Assembly (NCBI GenBank): GCA_039555135.1
Contig: CP114179.1
Coordinates: 3,100,001-3,164,000, forward strand
Length of the DNA stretch: 64,000 nucleotides
Reading direction: 5' to 3'
Origin: Phycisphaeraceae bacterium D3-23
GTDB taxonomy: Bacteria; Planctomycetota; Phycisphaerae; Phycisphaerales; Phycisphaeraceae
How positions within the stretch are numbered: the first letter of the stretch is position 1; each line of letters begins with the position of its first letter. The notes beneath the pieces were generated by a model. That model made no database searches, was not told where the DNA came from, and worked only from the letters and a program-made list of their open reading frames with translations. Both the position numbers and the translations under genes were made by a program. This document shows, one piece after another, positions 26,681 to 37,180 of this stretch.

Positions 26681-29600
26681 TTGCGAGCGAAACGAGCGAT
26701 GCGGGACGGTCGGCGGGGCGTTGGGTTGTCCGGTGTGCTTTGGGCGCTGCTGGTGGTGGGTTTGGTGTTTGCGTTGCCGGGCGTGCTGGCGGCGCAGGAC
26801 GGCGAGGCCGACGCGGAAGGCGACGGGGCGCATGGCGAAGCCGCGCAAGTCGACGGCGAGCACGGCGGCGAGGGCCAGCCCGCGCCGGCGGACCCGGCCG
26901 ACCCGACGCAGCGCACCGAGCGCATCTGGGCGGCGGTCGGCCTGACGCAGAACCCGGTCGCGTTCTGTATCGATCCGCAGGGCAATATCTATGTCGCCGA
27001 GTCCGAGCGTGCGGGGAAGGCCGTGAGCGATACGCGGCAGTTGGGCCAGCTCAACGGCGTCGAAGAAGACCTGCAGATGACGCATGTCGAGGACCGCCTC
27101 GCGCAGATCAACCGCTGGACGGCCAACGGCGACTTCGACGCCGACTACTTCACGCGCACCGAAGACCGCGTGCGGGTCGTGCGCGACACCGATGGGGATG
27201 GTGTCGCGGACGACTCCGCCGTGTTCGCCGGGGGGTTCAACGACCCGCTTGATGGGATCGGCGCGGGCTTGCTCTGGCTCGACGGCGGGCTGTACTACAC
27301 CTGCATCCCGCACGTCTGGTGGCTCGAAGACCGCGACGGCGATGGCGACGCCGACGAAGAGACCGCCGGTGAACGCGCGTCGCTGTCCTACGGCTACGGC
27401 ATCCGCTGGGCGTTCTACGGCCACGACCTGCACGGGCTCACGATGGGGCCCGACGGCCGAATCTATTTCAGCATGGGCGACCGCGGGTTCAACGTCACCA
27501 ACCAAGAGGGTGAAAACCTCTACGCCCCCGAGCGTGGCGCGGTCCTGCGCATGTGGCCGGACGGCAGCGAACTCGAAGTGTTCCACGTGGGCTTGCGCAA
27601 CCCGCAGGAACTCGCGTTCGACAACTTCGGCAACCTCTACACCGGCGACAACAACTGCGACGCCGGCGACAAGGCACGCTTCATCCACCTCGTCGAGGGC
27701 GGCGACTCGGGCTGGCATCAGGATGTGCAGTCCCTGCCCGACCGCGGGCCCTGGCTGCGCGAAAAGATGTGGGAGCTTCGCCGCGGCAACGGCGACCCAA
27801 CCCAGCCCGCGTGGATCATCCCGCCCATCGCCCACATCGGCCACGGCCCGTCCGGGCTCGCGCACTACCCCGGCACGGGCGACAGCTACCCCATGAACGG
27901 CTCGTTCCTCATGGCCGACTTCCCCGGCGGCGTGCGGCACATCGTCGTCGAGCCCGACGGCGCATGGTCCCGCGTCGCGTCGGTCGATATGGCGGTGTCG
28001 GGAAAGGACGTGACGGATGTGTGCTGGGGCTACGACGGCCGGGCCTACATGAGCGAGTGGGGCGGCGGCTGGGGGCCCAACCCCAACGGCTACATCTTTA
28101 CGATGACGAACGAGGCGGTGCACGCGGACGCCGACGCCGCAGCATTGATCGCGGAGGTGAGCACGCTGTTTGCTGAAGGTTTTGAGCAACGCAGTGACGA
28201 CGAACTCATCGCGCTGCTGGGCCACGCCGACCAGCGTGTCCGGCTGCATGCGCAGTACGAAGTGGCGAAGCGTGACGGTGTTGCCGACCCGCTTGGAACG
28301 ATTGCGCAAGATGAAAACGCCCTGTTGATGCAGCGCATCCATTCAATCTGGACGCTGGGCATGATCGCACGGCGTGAGGTGGGCGTTGCCGACGCGATCG
28401 CGCCGCTGTTGATGGACCTCGACCCGGACATCCGGACCCAGGCCGCGAAGACGCTGGGCGGCCTGAGGTATGAGGCGACCGAACAGTACACCACGATGTT
28501 GGAAGACGATCACGCGCAGGCCCGGTTCTACGCGGCGATCGCGTTAGGGCGGTCCGATGCCGCGGAGGCGATCCCCGCGATGCTGGCGATGCTTCATGCC
28601 AACGACAACGAAGACCCGATGCTGCGCCATGCGGGCAGCTACGCGCTTGCGTTGATCGACGATACGCAGGCGATGCTGGAAGACCTTCGACGGTTCGAGC
28701 CCGACGAAAGGCCTGGTGCAACGCTGGGTATCGTGCTTGCATTGCGTCGCAATGCCGACCCTGCCTTGTCGGTCTTCGCCGGGTCGGGCGACTTGCTGGT
28801 TTCGGTCGAGGCCTGCCGAGCGATTTACGATATGCAGGTCGAAGAGGCCTATGGAGCGCTGACGTTCCACGGCTTGCACGGCCCGGAAGAACGCAGGATC
28901 GAACCTGTGCTTCGACGTGCGATTGAGGCGTGCGCCCAGTTCGGCGACTTCAGTTCTGCGCAGAGTCTCCTTCACGTTGTCACGAGCGACGACTACCCAA
29001 TGGCGTTTCGCGAACTGGCGATGCAGGAACTGGTCGGGTGGAGCGAGATCAAAAACCGCGAAGGTGTATGGGGCCACTGGCGTCCGCGCCCCGCGTTACT
29101 CCCCGAACACGTCGCGATGGCGCTCGGCGATGCGGTGAACCGGGAACGCATCCTCGCCATCTGCAACGACTCCGGTAGCGAGATGCTTGCGACAAACGCG
29201 GGTGTGATCGACCTACGCTACCGCCCTGACGACCTGCCCGCCGACTACAACGCTGTGGTGTTTGATGAGACCCAGCCCGACACGGTCCGCATACAGGCCC
29301 TCGACAGTGTCCGCTATCAGGATGAAACCAAGGCCTTAGAGAATTGTCAGGCACTGCTTGCATCGCCCGGCAGCAGCGAAGCGTTACGTCTGTATGTGCG
29401 GCGGATGCTTGTCAGTCTCGATCGTGAGGCCGGCGTCGCATCTTGTCTCGAAGCGATGGAATCGGGCTCACTTGCCGAACAGCAGCAGGCGATCAAGATG
29501 TTTGCAGGGCATCCCTACTACGACCCCGCCGATAACGCGATCGCCGACCTCTCGCTCCAGCTCAAAGACGGCTCGCTCGACCCGGCCCTCCGGCTTGAAA

Positions 29601-30355
29601 CTTACAACGCCGTGCGAGCCAGCCCCGACCCGCAGGTTGCGGGGCGGGCGGTCAGCTACCACGCCGCGAACACCCGGCCCGGCGACACGATGATCGCCGA
29701 CACGCTGCTCGCCGGCGGCGACATCGAGCGTGGTCGAACACTCGCGTACGAAGACGAAAACGCCAACTGCCTGCGCTGCCACACCTTCGCCAACGCCGAC
29801 GGCGGGGGGCCCGTCGGCCCGCCGCTGCACCACATCGGCTCGCTGCGCCCGCCGACGTACCTGCTCGAATCGATGCTCGACCCCAACGCGAAGATCGCCG
29901 AGGGCTTCCAGACCACGGCCCTCACACTGATCGACGGCAGCATTCGATCTGGCCGGATCGTCGAGGAGAACGCGGCGGTCGTGATGCTTGCTGACAGCGA
30001 GGGCGAGATCAGCGAAGTCCCCGTCATCAACATCGAGAAGCGCACGCCGCAGACGATCTCGATGATGAACGCGATGGGCGATCGGTTGAGCGAGCACCAG
30101 CTGCGCGACCTCGTCGCATTCCTTGCTTCGCTGCAGGATGAACGCGGCCCTGCGCCGCTCACGGCAGCCGTCGTAGCCGGCGGCGCGAACTCGGCCGGCG
30201 GCGCAGGCGGTGCGCACGGCGACCGCCGCCCCGGCATCTATAACCCGATGGTCAAGGTCGATACCGCCATGATCCTCCCGCTGATGCTCCTGGGTATCGC
30301 GGTCGGCTTCGGCGGGTTTACACTGTTGACGTACTGGCTGAATACGAGGGCGTGA
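26681..30355 (+). CDS. PVC-type membrane-bound cytochrome with beta-propeller and CxxCH heme site
   Basis: This large (1224 aa) protein fits the planctomycete family of membrane-bound dehydrogenase/c-type cytochromes. A signal sequence (LLVVGLVFALPGVLAAQ) is followed by an acidic linker, then a sugar-dehydrogenase-like beta-propeller (about 80-460; GRIYFSMGDRGFNVTNQEG, YTGDNNCDAGDKARFIHL). HEAT-like helical repeats occupy about 480-960, and a cytochrome c domain has the heme motif NCLRCHTF at about 1028. A C-terminal membrane helix ends the protein. It would oxidise a sugar or similar substrate in the periplasm and pass electrons to heme. AAAGGG lies 7 bases before a TTG start at 26681; ATG 26699 is the alternative. 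Confidence 0.82.
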   Translation: MRAKRAMRDGRRGVGLSGVLWALLVVGLVFALPGVLAAQDGEADAEGDGAHGEAAQVDGEHGGEGQPAPADPADPTQRTERIWAAVGLTQNPVAFCIDPQGNIYVAESERAGKAVSDTRQLGQLNGVEEDLQMTHVEDRLAQINRWTANGDFDADYFTRTEDRVRVVRDTDGDGVADDSAVFAGGFNDPLDGIGAGLLWLDGGLYYTCIPHVWWLEDRDGDGDADEETAGERASLSYGYGIRWAFYGHDLHGLTMGPDGRIYFSMGDRGFNVTNQEGENLYAPERGAVLRMWPDGSELEVFHVGLRNPQELAFDNFGNLYTGDNNCDAGDKARFIHLVEGGDSGWHQDVQSLPDRGPWLREKMWELRRGNGDPTQPAWIIPPIAHIGHGPSGLAHYPGTGDSYPMNGSFLMADFPGGVRHIVVEPDGAWSRVASVDMAVSGKDVTDVCWGYDGRAYMSEWGGGWGPNPNGYIFTMTNEAVHADADAAALIAEVSTLFAEGFEQRSDDELIALLGHADQRVRLHAQYEVAKRDGVADPLGTIAQDENALLMQRIHSIWTLGMIARREVGVADAIAPLLMDLDPDIRTQAAKTLGGLRYEATEQYTTMLEDDHAQARFYAAIALGRSDAAEAIPAMLAMLHANDNEDPMLRHAGSYALALIDDTQAMLEDLRRFEPDERPGATLGIVLALRRNADPALSVFAGSGDLLVSVEACRAIYDMQVEEAYGALTFHGLHGPEERRIEPVLRRAIEACAQFGDFSSAQSLLHVVTSDDYPMAFRELAMQELVGWSEIKNREGVWGHWRPRPALLPEHVAMALGDAVNRERILAICNDSGSEMLATNAGVIDLRYRPDDLPADYNAVVFDETQPDTVRIQALDSVRYQDETKALENCQALLASPGSSEALRLYVRRMLVSLDREAGVASCLEAMESGSLAEQQQAIKMFAGHPYYDPADNAIADLSLQLKDGSLDPALRLETYNAVRASPDPQVAGRAVSYHAANTRPGDTMIADTLLAGGDIERGRTLAYEDENANCLRCHTFANADGGGPVGPPLHHIGSLRPPTYLLESMLDPNAKIAEGFQTTALTLIDGSIRSGRIVEENAAVVMLADSEGEISEVPVINIEKRTPQTISMMNAMGDRLSEHQLRDLVAFLASLQDERGPAPLTAAVVAGGANSAGGAGGAHGDRRPGIYNPMVKVDTAMILPLMLLGIAVGFGGFTLLTYWLNTRA

Positions 30356-30367
30356 GCAACTGGCAAG

Positions 30368-30527
30368 TAGGGTGGGTGGAGTGAGTCCGCGAGCGATACC
30401 CGCCAAGGCGCTGCCATGCATCTGCCAGAGAGCGAGGGATGGATTCGTCCACTGCCCGATCACTCGTTTACGCTTCATGCTCCGATCGTGGTGGGTTGTG
30501 CTCGCGGACTCGCTCCACCCGCCCTAC
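30368..30527. repeat. Inverted pair of the GGAG(C/T)GAGTCCGCGAGCG repeat
   Basis: GTAGGGTGGGTGGAGTGAGT with CCGCGAGCG on the left faces CTCGCGGACTCGCTCCACCC on the right, about 90 bases apart. The whole element lies between the cytochrome gene and the DUF1080 gene. Single copies are at 24089 and 55997. Confidence 0.8.
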
Positions 30528-30572
30528 GCGGGCACCGCCCCGATACGACACTCGAACCCCCAAGGAAACACC

Positions 30573-31277
30573 ATGAAACCCTACCTCCCCCTGACCGCTC
30601 TCGCCGCGCTTGTCTTCACACTGACCCTCACCGCGGCGCTTACTCCGACCCACGCCGACCCGCCCGAGGGTGAGGGCTGGGTCGCGTTGTTTGATGGCCA
30701 GTCGATCGACGACTGGGCCGTCCTCTCGGGCAAGGCGACCTACACCGTCGAGGACGGCGCGATCGTCGGCACCACCGAGCCCGGCAGCCCCAACACCTTC
30801 CTCTGCACGCCCGACACCTACGGCGACTTCGAGCTGCGCTTCGAGGTCAAGGTCGACCACAACCCGCTCAACTCCGGCGTGATGATCCGCAGCAAAACCA
30901 ACGGCAACCCCGACGAGGCCTTCGGCGGGCGACTCCGCGGGCCCCAGGTCGAGATCGAGGCGGGCCCGGGCCAGTCCGGGTTCATCTACGGCGAGGCGTC
31001 GGGCGGCTGGCTCTCCCCCGAGCCCGGCAGCAACGACCCGGACGTCAACCAGCACGACCACTTCCGAAACGGCGAGTGGAACGACTACCGCGTCCTGGCC
31101 GAGGGCCCGCGCATCCGCACGTGGATCAACGGCCACCTGATCGCCGACCTCACCGTCGAAGACGATTACCACGAACGCTTCCCCGAAGGCGTCATCGGCC
31201 TGCAGGTCCACGGCGTGGGGCGTAACGGCCCGTACAGCGTGCGCTGGCGCGAGCTGTATGTACGCGAGATTGAGTAG
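30573..31277 (+). CDS. Secreted DUF1080 (3-keto-disaccharide hydrolase family) protein
   Basis: This 234-residue protein has a signal peptide ending near PTHADPPEG and a single concanavalin-like DUF1080 domain. Its hallmarks are present: EGWVALFDGQSIDDW, VEDGAIVGTTEPGS, TPDTYGDFELRFEVKVDH, NSGVMIRSK, GPQVEIE, NGEWNDYRVLAEGPRI, TWINGHLIADLT and GVIGLQVHG. Family members act on beta-glycosidic bonds of oxidised disaccharides or bind polysaccharide. The start at 30573 follows AAGGAA. It lies downstream of the sugar-dehydrogenase-like cytochrome, so a shared role in carbohydrate use is plausible, but a repeat pair separates the two genes. Confidence 0.88.
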   Translation: MKPYLPLTALAALVFTLTLTAALTPTHADPPEGEGWVALFDGQSIDDWAVLSGKATYTVEDGAIVGTTEPGSPNTFLCTPDTYGDFELRFEVKVDHNPLNSGVMIRSKTNGNPDEAFGGRLRGPQVEIEAGPGQSGFIYGEASGGWLSPEPGSNDPDVNQHDHFRNGEWNDYRVLAEGPRIRTWINGHLIADLTVEDDYHERFPEGVIGLQVHGVGRNGPYSVRWRELYVREIE

Positions 31278-31327
31278 GGGTGCACCAGACGCTTCGCCGA
31301 CTCAGCGTCGGCGTACGACAGACGTTG

Positions 31328-31711
31328 TTACGCGTCGGTGTTGGAGTGCAGGGCGATGCGGTTGCCTTCGCTGTCTTTGACCAGCGCGCGGTAGCCGTGG
31401 GGGCCGATGGCTTTGACGGGTTCAAGGACCGTGCCGCCGTGGGACTCGGCTTGCTTGACGGCGTCGTGGATGCGGCCGTCGGCGTTGAAGTAGACGATGA
31501 GCCCTTTGTCGCTGACCTGGTCGGGCATTTCGGCGAGGCAGCCGCCGTTGCCGTCCTGGTGTTCGATGACGGCGAACTTGTAGCCGTTGAACTCTTCGGC
31601 GTCGACCTTGCAGCCGAGCACGGCGGCGTAGAAGGTGCAGGCGCGTTCGAGATCGACGACGGGGATGTCGAGCCAGACGGCACGGTTGTTTTGGCTGTTG
31701 TAGTCGGACAT
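31328..31711 (-). CDS. VOC (glyoxalase/bleomycin resistance) family protein
   Basis: This 127-residue protein has the two-beta-alpha-beta-beta-beta-module layout of VOC proteins: VWLDIPVVDLERACTFYAAV LGC at the start and GYRALVKDSEGNRIALHSN at the end. The Glu in FAVIEH and the His in IALHSN are at places where metal ligands often lie. There is no signal peptide. The start is ATG 31711; the frame upstream to 31789 includes unlikely sequence. The substrate cannot be predicted; many members of this short type are uncharacterised. It is convergent with the DUF1080 gene. Confidence 0.85.
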   Translation of the reverse strand: MSDYNSQNNRAVWLDIPVVDLERACTFYAAVLGCKVDAEEFNGYKFAVIEHQDGNGGCLAEMPDQVSDKGLIVYFNADGRIHDAVKQAESHGGTVLEPVKAIGPHGYRALVKDSEGNRIALHSNTDA

Positions 31712-31844
31712 GGGTAAGTTGCCAGGAGAAAGGAGTGAGGAGTGAGGCGTTTCGCAGGTTATTGTTTCATGGGGGGTGGTCGGCTGCAAGGGGGTAGTGG
31801 TGAGAAGGGAAACCCGGGGAGAGAATACCTCGGGTCAAAGAAAA

Positions 31845-31873
31845 CCCACGGCATTGCTGCGCAACGCCATGGG
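31845..31873 (-). terminator. Terminator of the FHA/vWA gene
   Basis: On the minus strand CCCATGGCGTTGC pairs with GCAATGCCGTGGG (two mismatches) around a GCA loop, followed by TTTTCTTT. It lies about 80 bases after the stop of the gene ending at 31955. Confidence 0.65.
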
Positions 31874-31912
31874 CATGGTTTAGTTTGACTACTTCTTTTC
31901 TTCTTCTAGCTT

Positions 31913-31947
<35 letters not shown>

Positions 31948-31954
31948 CTTCCCC

Positions 31955-34900
31955 TCACGGGTTCCGGTTTTCGAGTTCTTCGAGCAGGTCGATGGGGTCA
32001 CGGTCGGGGTGGCGGGTCTCGGCGACGAACTCGTAGCTGCCGTCGAACTGTTCGGCCAGGGCCTGGAGGGTGGAGTCGCCCGAGTCGTAGAAGAACTGGA
32101 CGCCGTGTAGCCGGACGTCGGCGTCGCCGAGGGTTTCGGTGACGAACGTGGCGGCCTCTTCGGGGGTGGTGTCGCCCGCGCGCTGGGCGAAGGATTCGTC
32201 GGAGAGGAGGTAGATGTCGGAGGGGTCGTAGGTGAGCGCGAGCTCGAAGGCGGCGGCGGGGTCGGATCGGCCGGCGGGGAGGATGGGCGAGGCGTTGGGG
32301 TTGAGCCATTCGCGGTCGAGGTCGGCGAGGTAGGCGCGGGTGAGTGGTTTGAGCCCTGGGGGTGTGGGCTCGAAGGCCTCGTCCTTCTTGAAGAAGATGA
32401 TGGTAAAGGTCTCGCCGGGCTGGAGGGTGGCGATCGCGTCGTGGAGCCAGAGCAGCATCTGCGGGAGCGAGTCGACGAGCGAGCCCGAGCAGTCGACGAG
32501 GAAGACGAGGCGGTCGCCGTCGATGGGGGCGGTGGGGTCGATGTTGGTGTCGGTTGTCTCGTTGGGCGGGGTGTCGTTGCCGCCGGCGAGGTCGGGGTTG
32601 GGGTTGGTGTTGCCGGGGTCGATGGGGTTGGGCGGGTTCGTGTTGCCGCCGGGGAGGGGGATGATGAGGGGGGGGATGGGTCTTGGGCCGGGGCTGAGTA
32701 GGTTTTCGTCGGGGGGCGGGGTGCCGGGGCGAGTGACGGTGGGGTCGTCGGTGGTTCGGCCGGCGAGCGCGTCGCCGCCGATGACGCGGGGGGTGTTGTC
32801 GAAGGGGTTCGGTGTGCGTGCGATCCCGGCGACGTGGCCCGGAGACTCGATTGGGGCCGTCGGGCCGTCGGGGAGGTTGGGCAGGGGGTCGGCGGGTTCG
32901 ATGTTGCCGGGCGTGTCGGGGACGCCGGGGATGTTTCGGTTGGTTTGTGCGTCTGGGTTTGTGCGGTCCGGGGTGTTGTTGCCTGGGGCGACGGGTTGGG
33001 GGTCGGTGGGTCGGTTGGTTTTGCCGGTGATGATGCCGGGGTTGATGACGCCGAAGTAGAGTGCGGCGCCCAGGCCCAGGACGAAGAGAATGGCGGCGGC
33101 GAATCCGAGGCGTTTGCGGGTTTGGCCCTGGCTGGAGGGCGGGCCCATGCTGCGGTAGGAGGACTTGGGCTCGACGGGTGCGAGGGTGGTGGTCGGGTTT
33201 TGGCCGTGGGGCGGCTGTGCGGTGAGTGGGGCGTCGGCTTGACCGTCGGTGTCGTCCTCTACCTTCTCGATGATGGTGCCGAAAGCGTCGAGCGGGAGCG
33301 CGGTTTCGTCGATGAGCGCGGCGTGTTCTTCGTTGGCGTCGGCGTCGAGTTCCCGGCCGACGGCGGACGCGCTGCCGGCGTTGGGCCCGAAAGACGCGGG
33401 GAGGGGGGCGTCGTAGTCGGTCTCGCTGGGGTCGAGCTCGGCTTGGGCGGCGGTGTCGATGTCGTCGATCCGTTCGAGGTCCGCGTCGTCTTCCGACACG
33501 GGTAGTTCAGGGGACGCCTCGTTAACGGGGGTATTATCGGTAGTCTGGGGGGAGTGGCTTGAGCCCTCATCGGTACCGGGCTCGATGTCGTCCGCCAGCG
33601 CGGCCGCGATCTCGGCGTCGGCCGCGTCGTCGGCCTGGTCGAACGCATCGTCGTCGTCGCCACGAGCGGCGTCTTCCGTATCGCGGGTTGCGAAATCAAT
33701 CGCGCGACCGACTGCGTCGTCGGGCGTGTCGACTCCCGCGTCGGCCTCGTCGATCACCTCGGCCTCGTCGACAATCACAGACTCTTCGACATCGGTATCT
33801 CTGGGGGTCGATTCTGTATCGCAGGCCGGGCCGTCTTCATCCACGAGCTGCGCCAACGCCGCGCGGAGCGCATCGACATCTTCCGAGTCGCCGACGTCTT
33901 GCGCCTCCGGGTCAGCGGTGTCGCTAACCGCTGCGGGAGTGGTGATCTCGAGATCGGTCTCGGCGTCCACGTTGTCGATGGCGTCGGGTTCGGCGGTCTT
34001 TGCTTCGGTCTTGGCCTGTTCGTCGTCAGGCACCGAGCGTTCTTCATCGACCGCTTCGGGTTCATCGACGGTGCCTGTAGACAATGCGTCAGCTGCATCC
34101 TCCGTGGCTAGATCGTCTTCAGCATCAACGTCCTGAACAACGTATTCATGGTCGTCACGGGTGTCGTCCTGTTCTGCCTCTGCTTCGTCCGCCACGGCCA
34201 ACTCGTCTGGCGCGGCCTCGAGCGTCGGCATCGGCAGGGCATCCGGCTCCGCCTGCGACGAATCCTCCGGCAACGGCTGATCTGTCTTCGCCTTGGCATC
34301 CGTGGGTTCTTCGGGCGCTGGTTCGCGCACGATGGGCGTGTCGTCGCCGATACGGATCAGGTCTTCCTGCGTGTCGATCGCCTCGTCCGCCGCCGTCGGC
34401 GCGTCGGCGGCCGGCTCCTCGGTTGCGCGGTCGAACACCGAGGGCTTGGGCTCGTCGTCCGCCAAGCCGATCGAGTCGTCCTCTTCAAACTCGTACGCGT
34501 CGGACTGGTTCGCCAGCGCGGCCGACCGGTCGTCCCCCGCCGCGGCCGCGAGCGTCTCGCTGGGCAGTACATGCGTGGTGCCCGGCATCTTGCCTTCGTC
34601 GGGCAGTTCGTCGTCGATCAGCACCTGGTCGGACAGGTCGCCTGCGGGCGGCTCCTCATCTGCCGTGACAGCGGACGCATCCGCCTCTCCAGTTGTTTCG
34701 ATGCCGTCTTCGGTAGCGGCTGCCTGGCCAACCGATTCACCGTCAACCGCCGCGTCTTCGGCGGCCTGCTCGGCGGCATCCGCAACATCATCCGTCTGGG
34801 CGCGGAGCGCGTCGATCACTTCGCCGGTGCCGACTGCCGCCGCGTCGTCGGGGGCCGCGTCGATTGGCGCGTCGGCGTCGGAATCTACCCGCTCGACTGC

Positions 34901-35714
34901 CTCGTCGTCGGCCTCAACTTCAACGCCTTCGTACGCACCGGCGTTCTCGGGCGTCCCGGGCCCCCAGCCCGCCTCGCCGGGCACGGGGTCGAAGATGCCC
35001 GACTCGATCAAAATGTCGCCCGGCGCGTCCGCATCCTCTGCCGCGTCGTCGATCCGCTCGGCGTCGGCCTCTGCCGTGTGTTCGGTGGCCGGCGGTTCAA
35101 CCCCGGGCTCGGCCACGAAGTCGTCCACCACCGCGGCGGTCGGCGCCATCTCGATCGGAACATCAACCGCCTCTTCCACCCGCGGCGGCGATTCGATCGG
35201 CCCCCCGTCGTCTTCGTCGTCCGCCCCGGCGTTGTAGCCGTCCGCACGGTCCGCCTCCTCGAACAGCGCATCGAGGTCGACCTCGTCGCCCGCCGCATCG
35301 GCCGTGGCCGTCGTGGTGCCCTGCGTGTTCGTATAGCCGGCGTCGGACTCCGCGTCGTCCATGTCCACGCCCGGCTCCGCGAGCCCGACCGCAGGTCCGG
35401 CGTCCGACGCCATCCCCTCCGCGTCCGCCTGGGCGCACGCGCATCGCGATCCGGCCGCACTGGATCACATCGCCGCGCTCGAGTTCTGCGAGCCCGCTTA
35501 GCTTTTCTTTATTCAGGAACGTCCCGTTCGACGAGCCCGCGTCGCGCAGGATCCACGACCCGCTGACGTACGTGACCTCGGCGTGCCGCTTCGAGCAGCG
35601 CGAGTCGTTGAGGCGCAGCCGACCCCGGTCACGCCCGATCGTGAGCGGCTGCGCGTCTTGCACACGCACGTTTCGGCCCGTGTCGGGCCCGGTGATCATG
35701 ACCAGCTTCAGCAA
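31955..35714 (-). CDS. Large FHA, acidic-linker and vWA membrane protein with one apparent frameshift
   Basis: The gene probably starts at TTG 35714 after AGGGA. The first about 90 residues are an FHA domain (phosphothreonine binding): IGRDRGRLRLNDSRCSKRHA, then LRDAGSSNGTFLN. Near 35430-35463 the frame must change by one base to continue. The rest, open from ATG 35413 for 1152 residues, is about 780 residues of Asp/Glu/Ala-rich low-complexity sequence, a membrane helix (FAAAILFVLGLGAALYFGVI), a Pro/Asn-rich linker and a vWA-like domain (DRLVFLVDCSGSL, IYLLSDESF). This suggests a cytosolic phosphopeptide sensor joined to an extracytoplasmic adhesion domain. If no real frameshift exists, ATG 35413 starts a separate protein lacking FHA. 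Confidence 0.72.
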
Positions 35715-36273
35715 CGGTGAATCCCTGTTCTTTCGATCCGGTCTCGAACCCCTCGGCCCCCGGCAGGCGCACCACAGCACCTGCTCCCGCCGCGCCGCAA
35801 CACGCGGCGCACCACTTGGCCAGGCCCACCGGGCCCGGCGACAGACAACGCGCCTGCCTAACTCCGGCAGACGCCCCTATTCTAACCCTGAATTGTAGAC
35901 CATCCCCCCCGTCCAACGAGCCAAACACGCCCCAACGCCCGAGATCGCTCACGAATCCGCCCCACAGCCCCTACGACCCGCCTAACTTCCGGCGTGGGGC
36001 ATGGTTAGCGGCTGCGGGCGACCTACCCTCGCCCCGGAGTTCTGCCGCCGGGGCCAACGAGACGGACCGATTGCCGGGTCCGGTAAGAGCCCACTCCATG
36101 CGCACCGCGTCGGTCAAGATAGATCGCTTGCACCTCCGAAAAAAATCTTCCGATAGTGGCCTCGGCGCTATTGCGTTGGGGGAAGAAACGGATATCTTTT
36201 GCGCGCCGGGTGCATTCGTCACCCAAACTCAAACGTAGGGACCGGGCACAAACGCCCAGAAAGTAAGAACATC
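35715..36273. other. Divergent intergenic region, 559 bases
   Basis: No gene is supported. On the minus side TAGAAT (35879-35884) could be a -10 element for the FHA/vWA gene. On the plus side TTGCGT, 16 bases, TATCTT (36171-36198) could serve the PEP-CTERM-like gene. A run of seven A at about 36140 and a GC-rich first half are the only other marks. Confidence 0.35.
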
Positions 36274-37071
36274 ATGGCTACCCTGTGGACCCGTTCATCG
36301 GCCGCGGCAGCGATCGCGGTCGCACTCCCGCACACCGCCTTCGCCGGCACCACTGTCCTCGACTTCGAGAACGTCAGCCACGGCGACGTTGTCACCACCC
36401 AGAACGCCGGCGTCACGATCTCGGCCGACAACGCGACCAACGACGTCGATGTCGCCGTCGCCTTCGACTCCGAGTTGTTCCCCTCGTTCGACCCCGACCA
36501 GACCTTCCCGTGGTCCGGCGGCAACCTCCCGTCCAACACCTCGCTGGGCAACATCCTCGTGATCCAGGCCGACGGCCCGATCTCCGGCGGCACGGTCGGC
36601 CCGGGCGTCGAGCCCCACAACGAAGGCGCTCGCCCCGCAGGCGACCTCATCTTCGACTTCGATGAAAACATCACCTTCTTCGGCCTCGACGTCACCGATG
36701 TCGACGGCCCCGAAGAGTTCCAGACCAACTCCGGCTTCAACATCCAGTTCTTCCTCAACGGTATCGAAGTCGCCGACGTCGCCTTCGGTGAGCTGATCAC
36801 CCCCGGCAACAACTTCTACGACCCGTCGATCGAGTTCGGCGACAACACCGCCAACCGCATCAGCCCGCTCACCGCAGAGCAGCTCCGTGACCACGGCTTC
36901 GGCGACGCCGTCGAGTTCGACCGCGTGATCGTCTCGCTCGGCGGCTCGGGCGCTGTCGACAACATCGTCTTCGGCACCGACGACCCCCCGACGGGCGTCC
37001 CCAGCCCCTCGGCCGCGCTCGCGGGCCTGGCCCTGCTGGGCCTCACGATCCGCCGCCGACGCAGCGCGTAA
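36274..37071 (+). CDS. PEP-CTERM-like surface protein
   Basis: This 265-residue protein has a signal peptide (SSAAAAIAVALPHTAFA) and a C-terminal sorting signal: VPSPSAALAGLALLGLTIRR followed by a basic end. The middle is a beta-rich domain (TTVLDFENVSHGDVVTTQNA, then FDFDENITFFGLDVTDVDG) of the kind often found in PEP-CTERM proteins with unknown ligand. The motif here is VPSP rather than VPEP, the same kind of variant as in the gene at 475. Export and exosortase processing are inferred. The start at 36274 has only a weak upstream ribosome site. Confidence 0.8.
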   Translation: MATLWTRSSAAAAIAVALPHTAFAGTTVLDFENVSHGDVVTTQNAGVTISADNATNDVDVAVAFDSELFPSFDPDQTFPWSGGNLPSNTSLGNILVIQADGPISGGTVGPGVEPHNEGARPAGDLIFDFDENITFFGLDVTDVDGPEEFQTNSGFNIQFFLNGIEVADVAFGELITPGNNFYDPSIEFGDNTANRISPLTAEQLRDHGFGDAVEFDRVIVSLGGSGAVDNIVFGTDDPPTGVPSPSAALAGLALLGLTIRRRRSA

Positions 37072-37094
37072 GCGGCGCTCCGAACACCATGCAG

Positions 37095-37128
37095 AACACC
37101 CGCCCGGCCAACGCCGAGCGGGTGTTTT
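37095..37128 (+). terminator. Terminator after the PEP-CTERM-like gene
   Basis: AACACCCGC pairs with GCGGGTGTT across a 14-base loop that itself contains GGCC, followed by TTTT. It lies 24 bases after the stop codon. Confidence 0.7.
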
Positions 37129-37180
37129 CATTTAGGTCAACCCGATTGGGCTAAGCGTTGTCGGGGATGAGCCGCAGGGC

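Noticed and set aside
26405-28342. 645-codon minus-strand frame
   Set aside because: Overlaps the HTH-like gene and the cytochrome gene, both with better evidence. Composition is shadow-like.
30372-30572. N-terminal extension of the DUF1080 protein
   Set aside because: The frame upstream of 30573 is the inverted repeat pair. The ATG at 30573 has AAGGAA and is followed by a normal signal peptide.
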